A stretch of DNA of 64,000 bases. It comes from Roseicyclus amphidinii. GTDB taxonomy: Bacteria; Pseudomonadota; Alphaproteobacteria; Rhodobacterales; Rhodobacteraceae. The stretch spans positions 1-64,000 of the forward strand of contig NZ_JASJOE010000006.1 of NCBI RefSeq assembly GCF_030163755.1. The letters are read 5' to 3'. Positions 1 to 8,851 of this stretch are shown in pieces. The position numbers were made by a program, and so were the translations under genes. The notes under the pieces were generated by a model. The model was given only the letters and a program-made list of their open reading frames with translations, did not search any database and had not been told where the DNA came from. The number at the start of each line of letters is the position of its first letter. Position 1 is the first letter of the stretch.

Positions 1-1397
1 AGGCCGAGCGTTCGCGCCATGGCGACAAGGGCCGAGACCTCGGCCTGCCGGTCGGTGTCGCTGACGATGTGCCGGGTCAGGCCGCCGCCGATCCGAAGGC
101 GGCCGACCCCGAGCCGCCGCAGTGCGGCCAGCCGGACCGGGCCCGGGTCACCGCCCGTGATCTCGAGGCCGACGCCCGCGCGCCCGAGCGCGTCGAGCGT
201 CGCCTCGATCCCGGCGTCTCTTTCCGGGGCGGCCACGGGTTCGGGCAGGGTGAGCATCAGCCGGGCGGGGGCAAGCCCGGTGCGCTGCAGCTCCTGCAGC
301 ACGCGGTCGGCGAAGGCGGGGCTGCGCAGGTCGGTCATGCCGGCAGCGACCGAGACACTGGGCAGCGCCAGCCCCGCTGCGTCGAGCGCGCGCAGCGTGT
401 CGAGGGCCGGGGCGAGCAGGACGTTTGCTAGCCCGTGCAGACCGCCGGGGTCTTGCATCATCTGTGCCCGGTCTTCGACGGACAGGTCAGCGAGCGACAG
501 GGGGTCACGGTCGGACTGGGGCCAGAGTGCAAGCGCGGCAAGGCCCGACAGGGCCCCGCCCTGCGCCGCGAATTGTGGTTGGAACCAGGGTTCGACTTGC
601 CCGGCGGAGAGGGCATCGGCCAGCCCGGCGGTCAGCCTGGCCCGAGCGGCATGTCGCTGCAGTAGCCCCGGCGCATAGGCGCGCTGCGTGTTCGGGCCGC
701 TGCGCCGCGCTTCGGTCAAGGCGGCCTCGGCGGCGGCGAAGCTTGCCGCCGCGACGTCGGAATGGTCGCGCCAGAGGCCGGACTGCCCGCCGCAGGCGGT
801 CAGGCGCAGGGTGATGCCGTCGAGGGCAATCGGCTCGGCCAGCGTCGCGCGCAGCCGGGTCGTGATCGCCTCCCGCGTGGCGGGAAGGGTGCCGCGGGCC
901 GGGTGCAGGACGATGCCGAAGCGCGCATCGCCCAGCCGGGCGACAAGATCGTCGCCGCGCAGGGCCATGGCCAGCCGTTCGGCGCAGCGGTGCGCCACCC
1001 GCTCGGCCGCGTCGCTTCCGATCCGGTCGAGCAGCCGATCCCAGCCGTCGAGATGCAGCAGGATGCAGGCGCTGTCATGGCCGGGCACCGCCGCCGCCCG
1101 CCCCAGCGCGGACAAAAGCGCCGCCCGCCCCGGCACCGCGCCGCGATCACGGGACGGCGGGGCATCGCCCGTCAGCGCCACCGGGACGACCTGCGCGCCC
1201 GGCGCGGCCTGCCCGATGGCCCTGAGCGCCAGCAGCCCAGGCAGAACAAAGGCCGTCAGCGTCACCAGATCGGCAAGATCGAGCCACAGGCCCGACAGGG
1301 CGGCCAGCGGGAACAGGGCAAGCACGTCGAGCCGCGACAGCGCGCGGCCCGCCCGCGCGGCCAGCTGTCCCGGCAGTCCCTGTCTCGCACTCGGCAT
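1..1397 (-). CDS. Membrane-anchored protein with degenerate GGDEF and EAL domains (3' end outside window)
   Basis: Reading the minus strand from an ATG at 1397 gives 465 codons without a stop, so the C-terminus lies beyond the left edge. The ATG has a GGAG six bases upstream. Residues about 20-65 hold two hydrophobic segments. Next comes a GGDEF-type fold, but the signature loop reads RLGDARFGIVL, so the GG[DE]EF active site is lost. Then comes an EAL-type fold starting at WFQPQF; here the EAL position reads ALAL, the LELTES position LTLPEP, and the DDFGTG position ITGGDPG. Key metal-binding acids are therefore missing. This looks like a catalytically dead cyclic-di-GMP-type protein that may act as a sensor or scaffold. 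The domain calls come from reading motifs, not from a profile search. It is separated from ttcA by about 100 bases. Confidence 0.8.
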   Translation of the reverse strand, partial: MPSARQGLPGQLAARAGRALSRLDVLALFPLAALSGLWLDLADLVTLTAFVLPGLLALRAIGQAAPGAQVVPVALTGDAPPSRDRGAVPGRAALLSALGRAAAVPGHDSACILLHLDGWDRLLDRIGSDAAERVAHRCAERLAMALRGDDLVARLGDARFGIVLHPARGTLPATREAITTRLRATLAEPIALDGITLRLTACGGQSGLWRDHSDVAAASFAAAEAALTEARRSGPNTQRAYAPGLLQRHAARARLTAGLADALSAGQVEPWFQPQFAAQGGALSGLAALALWPQSDRDPLSLADLSVEDRAQMMQDPGGLHGLANVLLAPALDTLRALDAAGLALPSVSVAAGMTDLRSPAFADRVLQELQRTGLAPARLMLTLPEPVAAPERDAGIEATLDALGRAGVGLEITGGDPGPVRLAALRRLGVGRLRIGGGLTRHIVSDTDRQAEVSALVAMARTLG

Positions 1398-1496
1398 CGG
1401 CTGCTCCGCCAGTCGGCCCGGTGCCAGGGTGGCGCGGGGCCTGTCGCATCCGATCCTTAGGGGCGAAACGCTGACAAGGCGTTAACGCCGCCGGGA

Positions 1497-2393
1497 TCAG
1501 GCGCCGGAGCCGTCCGCAGCCGAGGTTGCCGCAAGCCCCGCGAAGTCGAACAGCGCCGGGTCCAGCAGGTGCGAGGGCCGCGCGTTCATCAGCGCCGAGA
1601 ACATCTTGCCGCGACGCCCCGGCGCCTTGGCCTCCCACTCGTCGAGCATGCGCTTGATCACCTGCCGCTGCAGCCCGTCCTGGCTGCCGCAGAGGTCGCA
1701 GGGGATGATCGGGTAGGACATGGCGCGCGAGAAGGCCTCGCAATCCTCCTCGGCGACATGGGCGAGCGGGCGCAGCACCATCAGGTCGCCTTCGTCGTTC
1801 AGAAGCTTGGGCGGCATGGTGGCCAGCTTGCCGCCGTGGAAGAGGTTGAGGAAGAAGGTCTCGAGAATGTCGTCGCGGTGATGGCCGAGCACGACCGCCG
1901 AACACCCCTCCTCGCGGGCGATGCGGTAGAGGTTGCCGCGCCGGAGCCGCGAGCAGAGCGCGCAATAGGTCCGCCCCTGTGGAACCTTGTCCACGACGAT
2001 GGAATAGGTGTCGGCGTATTCGATGCGGTGGGGCACACCCATCCGCTGCAGGAACTCGGGCAGGACGGTGGCCGGAAAGCCAGGCTGCCCCTGGTCGAGG
2101 TTGCAGGCGAGGATGTCTACCGGCAGCAGCCCGCGCCACTGCAGTTCCGTCAGCGCGGCCAATAGCGTGTAGCTGTCCTTGCCGCCCGACAGGCACACCA
2201 GCCATTTCTGCCGCGGCGCGCCGGGGGCGCGGTCGACCATGCCATAGCGGTCGATCGCCTCGCGGGTCTCGCGGATGATCCGCTTGCGCAGCTTGCGGAA
2301 CTCGGTCGTCTTGGGCGCGCCGTTAAACAGCGCGTGGATGTCGTCGCCGGTGTCCGGTGTTTCGGCGCCGTCGGCCTCGTCGCGGTCGAGCAT
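1497..2393 (-). CDS. ttcA: tRNA 2-thiocytidine(32) synthetase TtcA
   Basis: This 298-residue protein is the normal length for TtcA, the iron-sulfur, ATP-dependent enzyme that thiolates cytidine 32 of certain tRNAs in the cytoplasm. The PP-loop [10 protein letters not shown] is near residue 70, and two CxxC pairs follow (CALC about residue 145, CDLC about residue 233), as expected for the cluster ligands. The ATG at 2393 is preceded by AGGAG at good spacing. The gene stands alone between the degenerate GGDEF/EAL gene and the divergently transcribed hydrolase. Nothing looks broken. Confidence 0.95.
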   Translation of the reverse strand: MLDRDEADGAETPDTGDDIHALFNGAPKTTEFRKLRKRIIRETREAIDRYGMVDRAPGAPRQKWLVCLSGGKDSYTLLAALTELQWRGLLPVDILACNLDQGQPGFPATVLPEFLQRMGVPHRIEYADTYSIVVDKVPQGRTYCALCSRLRRGNLYRIAREEGCSAVVLGHHRDDILETFFLNLFHGGKLATMPPKLLNDEGDLMVLRPLAHVAEEDCEAFSRAMSYPIIPCDLCGSQDGLQRQVIKRMLDEWEAKAPGRRGKMFSALMNARPSHLLDPALFDFAGLAATSAADGSGA

Positions 2394-2539
2394 GGGGGTC
2401 TCCTGTCTCGCAGGCGTGGGTATGGGGCGCGCCGCGGGCCGCCGTCAAGCGTGGGGGCGGGAATCCCAGACTATGCGGCGCGGGCCGGTGGCGGGCATGA
2501 TGCGGCTCAAGGCGGTTCCGCCACTTCCGGAGGTGTCCC

Positions 2540-3493
2540 TTGGATTACATCTTTTCCGTCCGCTCCGTCCGCCGTGGGGCCTTTGCCAACGAGCCGGGGG
2601 CTTCGCATTTCCTGGCCGTGCCCGAAGGTGTCACGACCCCCACGCCCGACCACGCGATCCGCAAGACCCTGTGGTATGACGCCGTCTTCAACGCCGCCCG
2701 TCACGGGCCGCAGGATGACGCGCCGCGGGGCGATGTCCTGTTCTACGTCCATGGCTACAACACCGCACAGGAGACGATGCTGGACCGTTTGCGGCTGATC
2801 CGCCGCGGCCTTGCGGCGCAGGGGTTCGAGGGGGTGGTCGTCGGCTTCGACTGGCCCGCGGCCAGCATGGCGCTGAACTATCTCGAGGACCGGCTCGACG
2901 CGAAATTCACCGCCTTCCGGCTGGTGACCGAGGGGATCGCCAATTTCGCCCGGATGCAGCGGCCCGATTGTTTCGTGAACCTCCATATCCTTGCGCATTC
3001 CACCGGGGCCTTCGTCGTGCGCGAGGCCTTCGACGATGCCGATGACCGGCCCGGCGTCGCGGCGAGCAGCTGGTCGGTAAGCCAGGTGATGCTGATCTCG
3101 GCCGATGTCAGCCGTGGGTCGCTGGCCGGGGACAGCGCGAAATCATCGTCGCTCTACCGGCATTGCATCCGGTTGACCAATTACCACAACCCGTTCGACA
3201 GCGTTCTGTCGCTGTCCAACGTCAAGCGCGTCGGCGTCTCGCCGCGGGCGGGGCGGATCGGCCTGCCGCCGGATGCGCCGGGCAAGGCGGTGGACGTGAA
3301 TTGCGGCCCGCATTTTGACGCGAACCGGGCGGCCTATGACCATCTGCAATTCCCGGCCCACACCTGGTATTTCGACGACCCGGTCTTTCTCGAGGATGTG
3401 CTGCACACGATGCGCGGCGACGTGGACCGGCACGAGATCGTCACCCGCGCGGCGGTGGGTGGGGCGCTGACGCTGCGTCGGGCGGTGGTCTAA
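2540..3493 (+). CDS. Alpha/beta hydrolase of the DUF900 type
   Basis: A 317-residue protein with the alpha/beta-hydrolase order: strand and oxyanion region FYVHGYNT (about residue 75), then nucleophile elbow AHSTGAF (about residue 155), and a late histidine region. This fits the DUF900/COG4782 family of uncharacterised serine hydrolases; the substrate is unknown. I place the start at a TTG (2540) because GGAGGTG sits seven bases upstream and no ATG in frame is better placed. There is no signal peptide, so it is likely cytoplasmic. The 3' end overlaps the convergent yidD by four bases. Confidence 0.75.
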   Translation: MDYIFSVRSVRRGAFANEPGASHFLAVPEGVTTPTPDHAIRKTLWYDAVFNAARHGPQDDAPRGDVLFYVHGYNTAQETMLDRLRLIRRGLAAQGFEGVVVGFDWPAASMALNYLEDRLDAKFTAFRLVTEGIANFARMQRPDCFVNLHILAHSTGAFVVREAFDDADDRPGVAASSWSVSQVMLISADVSRGSLAGDSAKSSSLYRHCIRLTNYHNPFDSVLSLSNVKRVGVSPRAGRIGLPPDAPGKAVDVNCGPHFDANRAAYDHLQFPAHTWYFDDPVFLEDVLHTMRGDVDRHEIVTRAAVGGALTLRRAVV

Positions 3494-3720
3494 TCCCCGC
3501 GTTCGGGCACGTTGTCTATCCCCGAGCCGCCCCAGGGGTGGCAGCGTGCGATGCGACGGGCGGCGAGCCAGCCGCCCTTGAGCGCGCCGTGTTTTTCCAG
3601 CGCCTCCATCGCGTAGGCCGAGCAGGTGGGCTGGTAGCGGCAGGCGTGGCCGACCCAGGGCGAGAACACCAGCCGGTAGGCCCGGACGGGCAAGGAGACG
3701 AGATAGGCGAGCGGGCTCAC
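3490..3720 (-). CDS. yidD: Membrane protein insertion efficiency factor YidD
   Basis: Short 76-residue protein with the family pattern: an amphipathic N-terminus, [15 protein letters not shown] with its conserved cysteines, and a [12 protein letters not shown]-terminal segment. YidD acts at the inner membrane and helps YidC-dependent insertion. Its ATG overlaps the rnpA stop, so translation is coupled. It is the third gene of rpmH-rnpA-yidD, a standard bacterial order. yidC itself is not in the window. Confidence 0.95.
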   Translation of the reverse strand: MSPLAYLVSLPVRAYRLVFSPWVGHACRYQPTCSAYAMEALEKHGALKGGWLAARRIARCHPWGGSGIDNVPERGD

Positions 3721-4100
3721 CGATGGGCCTTTCGGAGCGCGCGGGCGAGGTCGTCCTTGAGGGCGGCGAAATCGCGGGTGGCGGTCTCGCCGGCCCGTCC
3801 GATCAGCACGTAATCCCAGCCGGGCTGCCCCTCGAGCGGCACGACGGCGCGCGCGATCTCGCGCAGGCGGCGCTTGGCGCGGTTGCGGGCCACGGCGTTG
3901 CCGACCTTCTTCGAGCAGGTGTAGCCAACCCGGATGGCGGTTTGCGCGGGTTCATCCACCGCGCGCTTGCGCGCCTGCAACAGGAAGGCGGGCATGGGCA
4001 CGCGCCGGGCGCGCGCGGCGCGCAGGAAATCGGCGCGTTGGGACAGAACGGAAAAAGCCCCCGACGGGGTCTTGCCCGACGGAGGCGCATCCGTGGTCAT
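3717..4100 (-). CDS. rnpA: Ribonuclease P protein component
   Basis: Protein subunit of RNase P, which with M1 RNA removes tRNA 5' leaders. The 127-residue reading from the ATG at 4100 matches the family length; an open frame continues 88 codons upstream but that part only overlaps rpmH out of frame. The RNP signature NRAKRRLRE is visible (about residues 67-75), preceded by the basic KKVGNAVA segment. It lies 14 bases after rpmH and overlaps yidD, consistent with one transcript from the promoter at 4333-4361. Confidence 0.93.
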   Translation of the reverse strand: MTTDAPPSGKTPSGAFSVLSQRADFLRAARARRVPMPAFLLQARKRAVDEPAQTAIRVGYTCSKKVGNAVARNRAKRRLREIARAVVPLEGQPGWDYVLIGRAGETATRDFAALKDDLARALRKAHR

Positions 4101-4114
4101 CGCGGGGCCTGTGA

Positions 4115-4252
4115 TCAGGCGCTCAGCGACTTCCGGCCGCGCGCGCGGCGGGCGTTGAGGATCTTGCGGCCGCCCTTGGTGGCCATGCGTGCGCGGAACC
4201 CGTGGCGCCGTTTGCGCACGAGGTTCGAGGGCTGAAAGGTCCGCTTCGACAT
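4115..4252 (-). CDS. rpmH: 50S ribosomal protein L34
   Basis: A 45-codon gene encoding a very basic peptide that starts [16 protein letters not shown] and ends in GRKSLSA, the near-invariant L34 sequence. Start ATG at 4252, stop TGA at 4115-4117. It is the first gene of the rpmH-rnpA-yidD operon and sits directly behind a strong promoter. Many alphaproteobacterial L34 proteins begin MKRTF, so one extra serine codon is present here. Confidence 0.97.
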   Translation of the reverse strand: MSKRTFQPSNLVRKRRHGFRARMATKGGRKILNARRARGRKSLSA

Positions 4253-4332
4253 CTGTCTTCTCCGTCACTCTGTCGGGCCGGTCGCGTGTCTCACGCGTCT
4301 CGTCGGACCGAGGAATCTCCGATGAAGCCCGG

Positions 4333-4361
4333 CAGATACGGAAAGCCGGGCGGGCTGTCAA
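4333..4361 (-). promoter_or_regulatory. Sigma-70-type promoter of rpmH-rnpA-yidD
   Basis: On the minus strand TTGACA (4356-4361) is followed after 17 bases by TATCTG (4333-4338), about 80 bases before the rpmH start codon. A GCCCGGC/GCCGGGC inverted repeat (4326-4332 and 4344-4350) overlaps the -10 box and spacer. Confidence 0.75.
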
Positions 4362-4373
4362 CAAATCCCGCGG

Positions 4374-4877
4374 TCAGAAACCGGGTTTCTCGGCCAGGGC
4401 GAGCATATGGGCCAGATCCGCCGCCTCGGACTGGCTGTAGACGGCGATACCCTCGGCGCGCAAGGCTGCGGCGACCACGCCTTGACCGGGGATCGTCCGC
4501 CCGTCGAAGCGGCCCGCGTGAACCCGCCGCACCCCGCAGGACGGGCTGCCTTCGGTCAGGAGCGCGTGGCGGCAGCCGGTCGCCCGCGCCAGCCGCACCG
4601 CGGCCGCGGCCCCGGCAAGGAAGGCGGCGGTCACGTCCTCGCCCGTGGCCGCGCGGATGCTGCCCCGGCCCGTCAGCACCCCGTTGGCCGTCGCGCCCGG
4701 TTCGATCTCGGCCGGCTGGCGCGGCACGGGCAGGCCGCCCGCCATCTCGGGGCAGAGCGGCACCAACCGCCCTTCGGCCTGCCAGCGGTCGAGCAGATCG
4801 GTTCCGGGGTCTTTCGCCCGACCGTCGTAGCGGACGGGTCGGCCCAGCAGGCAGGCACTGACGAGAATGCGCATCAT
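4374..4877 (-). CDS. DUF523 family protein
   Basis: About 167 residues beginning MMRILVSACLLGRPVRYDG, the conserved N-terminus of DUF523 proteins, with a second conserved region LTEGSPSCGVRRV (about residue 110). The family is widespread and of unknown biochemical function; its conserved cysteines suggest metal or substrate binding. I chose the ATG at 4877 over an upstream TTG at 4895 because the family motif begins there. ATG at 4874 is equally possible. It ends 13 bases before the -35 box of the rpmH promoter. Confidence 0.85.
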   Translation of the reverse strand: MMRILVSACLLGRPVRYDGRAKDPGTDLLDRWQAEGRLVPLCPEMAGGLPVPRQPAEIEPGATANGVLTGRGSIRAATGEDVTAAFLAGAAAAVRLARATGCRHALLTEGSPSCGVRRVHAGRFDGRTIPGQGVVAAALRAEGIAVYSQSEAADLAHMLALAEKPGF

Positions 4878-5046
4878 GTCGCGGGGCCTTTGCAACAGTC
4901 CGGGGCCGAGTGTTACAGCCGAGGGGTCGGTCTGTCACGAAACCCGCCCGTCGCGTCACGCGGCATCACGCACCCGTGAGACGGGATGTCCAATCCCGCC
5001 ACTCTGGCGCATGTAACGACGGCGTGCGACACGAGGGACAGAAGCG

Positions 5047-5781
5047 ATGACCGACAGCGTGACCGAGACCAGATCCTCTCCCGTGGGCCGCTATGCCCCC
5101 CTGTTCGTGATCGCGCTGGGTGCCGGTCTGGGCTGGTGGCTGTTCGGCGACCGGCTGACCTTTGCCGCGCTCGCCGAGAACCGCGAGGCGCTGCTGGCGT
5201 TCCGCGATGCCAACTACGTCGCCACCGTCGCCGGTTTCATCGCCGCCTACACGCTGATCGTCACCTTCTCGCTGCCGGGCGCGACCATCGCCACGCTGAC
5301 GGGTGGGTTCCTGTTCGCCACCTTCCCCGGCGCGCTCTTCAACATCACGGCGGCCACGCTGGGCGCGACCGCGATCTTCCTTGCGGCGCAGACCAGCATC
5401 GGCGCGCGGCTGGGGGCGCGGCTGGAAGGGTCCGAGGGGGTGGTGAAACGGATCAAGGACGGCATCGACGAGAACCAGTGGTCGATGCTGTTCCTGATCC
5501 GGCTGATCCCGGTGGTCCCCTTCTTCGTCGCCAATCTCGTGCCCGCCTTCCTCGAGGTGCCGGTGCGCCGCTTCGTCGTTTCGACCTTCTTCGGCATCAT
5601 GCCCGGCGCGGTGGTCTACACTTCGGTCGGGGCGGGGCTGGGCGAGGTCTTTGCCCGCGGCGAGACACCGGACCTCGGCATCATCTTCACCCCGCAGGTG
5701 CTGCTGCCCATCCTCGGGCTTTGCGCGCTGGCGCTGTTGCCGGTGATCCTGCGGGTGCTGCGCGGAAAAAGGGGCCTGTGA
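5047..5781 (+). CDS. TVP38/TMEM64 (DedA-like) membrane protein
   Basis: A 244-residue polytopic membrane protein. Hydrophobic segments are visible near residues 15-35, 60-105 and 190-240. The conserved SNARE-associated/VTT core is seen in SLPGATIATLTGGFLF and the later RLIPVVPFFVANLVPA, both typical of YdjX/YdjZ proteins. Members act in the inner membrane and may move or remodel lipids; the exact role here is unknown. The stop codon overlaps the start of the flavin oxidoreductase by one base (TGATG), so the two are translationally coupled. GAGGGAC precedes the ATG. Confidence 0.85.
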   Translation: MTDSVTETRSSPVGRYAPLFVIALGAGLGWWLFGDRLTFAALAENREALLAFRDANYVATVAGFIAAYTLIVTFSLPGATIATLTGGFLFATFPGALFNITAATLGATAIFLAAQTSIGARLGARLEGSEGVVKRIKDGIDENQWSMLFLIRLIPVVPFFVANLVPAFLEVPVRRFVVSTFFGIMPGAVVYTSVGAGLGEVFARGETPDLGIIFTPQVLLPILGLCALALLPVILRVLRGKRGL

Positions 5782-7193
5782 TGGAGCGGATCAAGACGGA
5801 TATCTGCGTGATCGGCGCAGGCTCGGCGGGGCTGTCGGTCGCCGCGGGCGCGGTGCAGATGGGCGCGCGCGTGGTGTTGATCGAGGGCCACGAGATGGGC
5901 GGCGATTGCCTGAATTACGGCTGCGTTCCGTCCAAGGCGCTGCTGGCCGCGGGGCACAAGGCGCATGCGACGGGGCAGGGCGCCTTCGGCACCGCGGGGC
6001 ATGACCCCGCCCCCGATTTCGCCGCAGCCAAGGACCATGTCCGCGCCGTCATCGATCATATCGCCCCCGTCGACAGCCAGGAGCGGTTCGAGGGGCTGGG
6101 CGTGCATGTCATCCGCGAGACCGCGCGCTTCGTCTCGGAGACCGAGGTCGAGGCCGGTGCGCATCGCATCACCGCGCGCCGCTTCGTCATCGCCACCGGC
6201 TCGCGCCCCTTCGTGCCGCCCATTCCGGGGCTGCAGGACGTGCCGCATCACACCAACGAGACGATCTTCGACCTGCGCGACCGGCCCGGGCACCTGTTGA
6301 TCATCGGCGGCGGGCCCATCGGCATGGAGATGGCGCAGGCGCATCGCCGCCTCGGCTGTCGCGTCACCGTGCTGGAGGGGGTCAAAGCGCTGGGCCGCGA
6401 CGACCCCGAGGCCGCGGCGCTGGTGCTGGACCGGTTGAGGGGCGAGGGGATCGAGATCGTCGAGGGCGCGCAGGTCGCCGCCGTGTCGGGGACCGAGGGC
6501 GCGATCCGTGTCGAGACCGGGGACGGCGCATCCTTCGAGGGCACGCATCTGCTGGTCGCCGTGGGGCGGCAGCCGAACGTCGACACACTGAACCTGAAGG
6601 CGGCCCATGTCGGCTACGACCGCAAGGGCGTCACGGTCGATCGGGGCATGCGCACCACCAACCGGCGTGTCTATGCCATTGGCGATGTCGCGGGCGGGCT
6701 GCAGTTCACCCATGTCGCGGGCTATCATGCCGGGCAGATCATCCGCCCCATGCTCTTCGGGCTGCCCATGAAGGTGCGCACCGATCATGTGCCATGGGTG
6801 ACCTTTACCGACCCGGAGCTGGCGCAGGTCGGCCTGACCGAGGCGGAGGCGCGCAAGGCTCACGGTGACAAGCTCTTCGTGGCGCGCGCGGGCTTCGACC
6901 ACAACGACCGCGCCATCGCCACCGGGCAGGACCGCGGTTTCGCCAAGGTGATGGTGGTCAAGGGGCGGCCCGTGGGGGCCACCATCGTCGGCCCGCAGGC
7001 GGGCGAGTTGATCCAGGTCTGGGCGCTGGCCATCGCCAACGGGCTCAAGATGTCGGCTGTCGCCGGCATGATTTCGCCGTATCCCACGCTGGGAGAGATT
7101 AACAAACGCGCCGCGGGGGCCTATTTCTCTCCCAAGCTGTTCGAAAGCCCGCTGGTGAAGCGGATCGTGCGTCTCGTGCAGCGGTTGCCGTAA
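5781..7193 (+). CDS. Class I pyridine nucleotide-disulfide oxidoreductase (mercuric reductase/lipoamide dehydrogenase-like)
   Basis: A 470-residue FAD enzyme. The N-terminal FAD site is IGAGSAGLS, the redox-active disulfide is GGDCLNYGCVPSKA (about residues 41-54), and the NAD(P) site is IIGGGPIGME (about residue 175). At the C-terminus, where lipoamide dehydrogenase has catalytic HPTLSE, this protein reads YPTLGE. The histidine is replaced by tyrosine, as in mercuric reductase, but the MerA C-terminal cysteine pair and heavy-metal domain are absent. Pairing with a TVP38 protein recurs in bacteria; the substrate is unknown. No transit or signal sequence is seen. Confidence 0.85.
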   Translation: MERIKTDICVIGAGSAGLSVAAGAVQMGARVVLIEGHEMGGDCLNYGCVPSKALLAAGHKAHATGQGAFGTAGHDPAPDFAAAKDHVRAVIDHIAPVDSQERFEGLGVHVIRETARFVSETEVEAGAHRITARRFVIATGSRPFVPPIPGLQDVPHHTNETIFDLRDRPGHLLIIGGGPIGMEMAQAHRRLGCRVTVLEGVKALGRDDPEAAALVLDRLRGEGIEIVEGAQVAAVSGTEGAIRVETGDGASFEGTHLLVAVGRQPNVDTLNLKAAHVGYDRKGVTVDRGMRTTNRRVYAIGDVAGGLQFTHVAGYHAGQIIRPMLFGLPMKVRTDHVPWVTFTDPELAQVGLTEAEARKAHGDKLFVARAGFDHNDRAIATGQDRGFAKVMVVKGRPVGATIVGPQAGELIQVWALAIANGLKMSAVAGMISPYPTLGEINKRAAGAYFSPKLFESPLVKRIVRLVQRLP

Positions 7194-7215
7194 CGATGGG
7201 GCAGGCAGGGACCGC

Positions 7216-8601
7216 GTGGCCAACACACTTTCAGGGCGCTTTCTGATCCTCACCGTCATCTTCGTGATGCTGGCCGAGGTGTTCATCTTCCTGCCGTCCA
7301 TCGCGCGCTTCCGAGAGGATTACCTGCTGGCGCGTCTCGAGCGGGCGCAGATCGCCTCGCTCGCGCTTCTGGCGACCGAGGGGATGATCGACGACGCGCT
7401 CGAGGCGGAACTGCTGGAAAACGCCGAGGTTCTGAACGTCGTGCTCCGGCGCGACGCAGTGCGGCAACTGATCCTGTCGACCGAGGAGATGCCGAGGGTC
7501 GCCGCAAGTTTCGACCTGCGCGACGCGACCGCGCTGGGCCTGATGGGGGATGCGCTGGCGCGGCTGGCAAACCCCGAGCCGCAGGTGATCCGCGTGATCG
7601 GCGAACCGGTGCGCGAGGCGGGGTTGCTGATCGAGGTCACCATGCCGACCGAGCCGTTGCGCATGGCGATGATCGACTACGGCCTGCGCATCCTCGCGCT
7701 GTCGGCGGTGATCTCGATCTCCACCGCGATCCTGCTGTTCGTGGCGGTCCGGCGGTTGATGGTGCAGCCGATCCAGCGCGTCGTGCGCAGCATGACCGAT
7801 TACGCCGAAGCCCCGCAGGATGCGGCGCGAATCATCACGCCGCAGGGCCGGGTGAAGGAGCTGCGCGCGGCCGAGGACGCGCTGCACGGTCTGCAGACCG
7901 AGCTGACCGGCGCGCTGAAGCAGCGCGAACGCCTGGCCAAGCTGGGCGAGGCGGTGGCCAAGATCAGCCATGACCTGCGCAACATGTTGTCGGTGGCGAC
8001 GCTGGTCGCCGACCGGCTCGAGGCCTCGGAGGACCCGACCGTCAAGCGCATCGCGCCCAAGCTGCTGGCCTCGCTCAACCGGGCGATCAACCTGACCGAG
8101 GCGACGCTGGCCTTTGGCCGGGCCGAGGAGCCGGCGCCCAAGCTCGCCAGGATCGGGTTGCGGGCGCTGGTCGAGGACGTGATCGAGAACGACCGGCTGG
8201 CGGGCGAAGAGGCCCGGATCGACTACCTGTGCGACGTGCCCGCCGACATCATCCTGCGCGCCGATCCCGAGCAGCTGCACAGGGTGCTGTCCAACCTCGT
8301 GCGCAATGCCCGGCAGGCGATCATGTCCTCGGGCGGGGCGGGCCGCATCCGCATCGCGGGGCGCGACGCCGCCGAGGGCTGGACCATCGAGGTGTGCGAC
8401 AGCGGGCCGGGCCTTCCGAAAAAGGCGCTCGACCATCTGTTCAAGCCGTTTCACGGCGGCGCGCGCAAGGGCGGCACGGGGCTTGGCCTTGCGATCTGCG
8501 CGGAGCTTGTGCGCGGTCACGGCGGGCGGCTTGAGCTGGCGGGCACCGGTGCGGAGGGCACGATCTTCCGGATCACGCTGCCCGATGGAATTGCTGCCTG
8601 A
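7216..8601 (+). CDS. Membrane sensor histidine kinase (orphan)
   Basis: A 461-residue kinase starting at GTG. A transmembrane segment is at about residues 8-28, a periplasmic domain of about 125 residues follows, then a second transmembrane segment (about 155-178) and a HAMP-like linker. The H-box is ISHDLRNML with phospho-acceptor His252; the N-box is NLVRNARQAI, the G1 box DSGPGLP and the G2 box GGTGLGLAIC. The gene lies 22 bases after the oxidoreductase and may share its transcript. No response regulator is encoded in the window, so partner and signal are unknown. Confidence 0.9.
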   Translation: MANTLSGRFLILTVIFVMLAEVFIFLPSIARFREDYLLARLERAQIASLALLATEGMIDDALEAELLENAEVLNVVLRRDAVRQLILSTEEMPRVAASFDLRDATALGLMGDALARLANPEPQVIRVIGEPVREAGLLIEVTMPTEPLRMAMIDYGLRILALSAVISISTAILLFVAVRRLMVQPIQRVVRSMTDYAEAPQDAARIITPQGRVKELRAAEDALHGLQTELTGALKQRERLAKLGEAVAKISHDLRNMLSVATLVADRLEASEDPTVKRIAPKLLASLNRAINLTEATLAFGRAEEPAPKLARIGLRALVEDVIENDRLAGEEARIDYLCDVPADIILRADPEQLHRVLSNLVRNARQAIMSSGGAGRIRIAGRDAAEGWTIEVCDSGPGLPKKALDHLFKPFHGGARKGGTGLGLAICAELVRGHGGRLELAGTGAEGTIFRITLPDGIAA

Positions 8602-8618
8602 TCGCGCAGGTTTTCCGC

Positions 8619-8647
8619 TTGCAAGCCCCCGACGCCGACGCTAAACC
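8619..8647 (+). promoter_or_regulatory. Probable tRNA-Arg promoter
   Basis: TTGCAA (8619-8624), a 17-base spacer and TAAACC (8642-8647) end ten bases before the tRNA 5' end, the expected distance for a tRNA promoter. Confidence 0.6.
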
Positions 8648-8657
8648 CCGCCCCTAC

Positions 8658-8734
8658 GCACCGGTAGCTCAGTTGGATAGAGTACTTGACTACGAATCAA
8701 GGGGTCGGGGGTTCGAATCCTCCCCGGTGCGCCA
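8658..8734 (+). tRNA. tRNA-Arg (anticodon ACG)
   Basis: A 77-base cloverleaf with encoded CCA (8732-8734). The acceptor stem is GCACCGG (8658-8664) with CCGGTGC (8724-8730). The D-loop contains AGTTGGATAG, the anticodon stem is CTTGA/TCAAG around CTACGAA, and the T-loop is GTTCGAATC. Anticodon ACG at 8692-8694, read as ICG after deamination, decodes CGU, CGC and CGA. Confidence 0.97.
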
Positions 8735-8759
8735 CTTCCCCTTTCAGCGCTACCGCCCT

Positions 8760-8778
8760 TCAGGCTGACTGAGCCTGA
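8760..8778. terminator. Hairpin between tRNA-Arg and the lacI-type gene
   Basis: A 7-bp stem (TCAGGCT/AGCCTGA) with a five-base loop lies 26 bases after the tRNA and 74 bases beyond the stop of the convergent regulator gene. There is no U-run on either strand, so termination is only a guess. Confidence 0.3.
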
Positions 8779-8851
8779 GCCGCGTTCGATGTGGGTCACT
8801 CGACGCGCGCCGCTCCCATCATCATCCTGCGCGGGGCCGCGATCTTGCCGA

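Noticed and set aside
4986-7193. An apparent 735-residue fusion of an Arg-rich segment with the flavin oxidoreductase
   Set aside because: The first 265 residues are the TVP38 gene read in the wrong frame. The real oxidoreductase starts at 5781.
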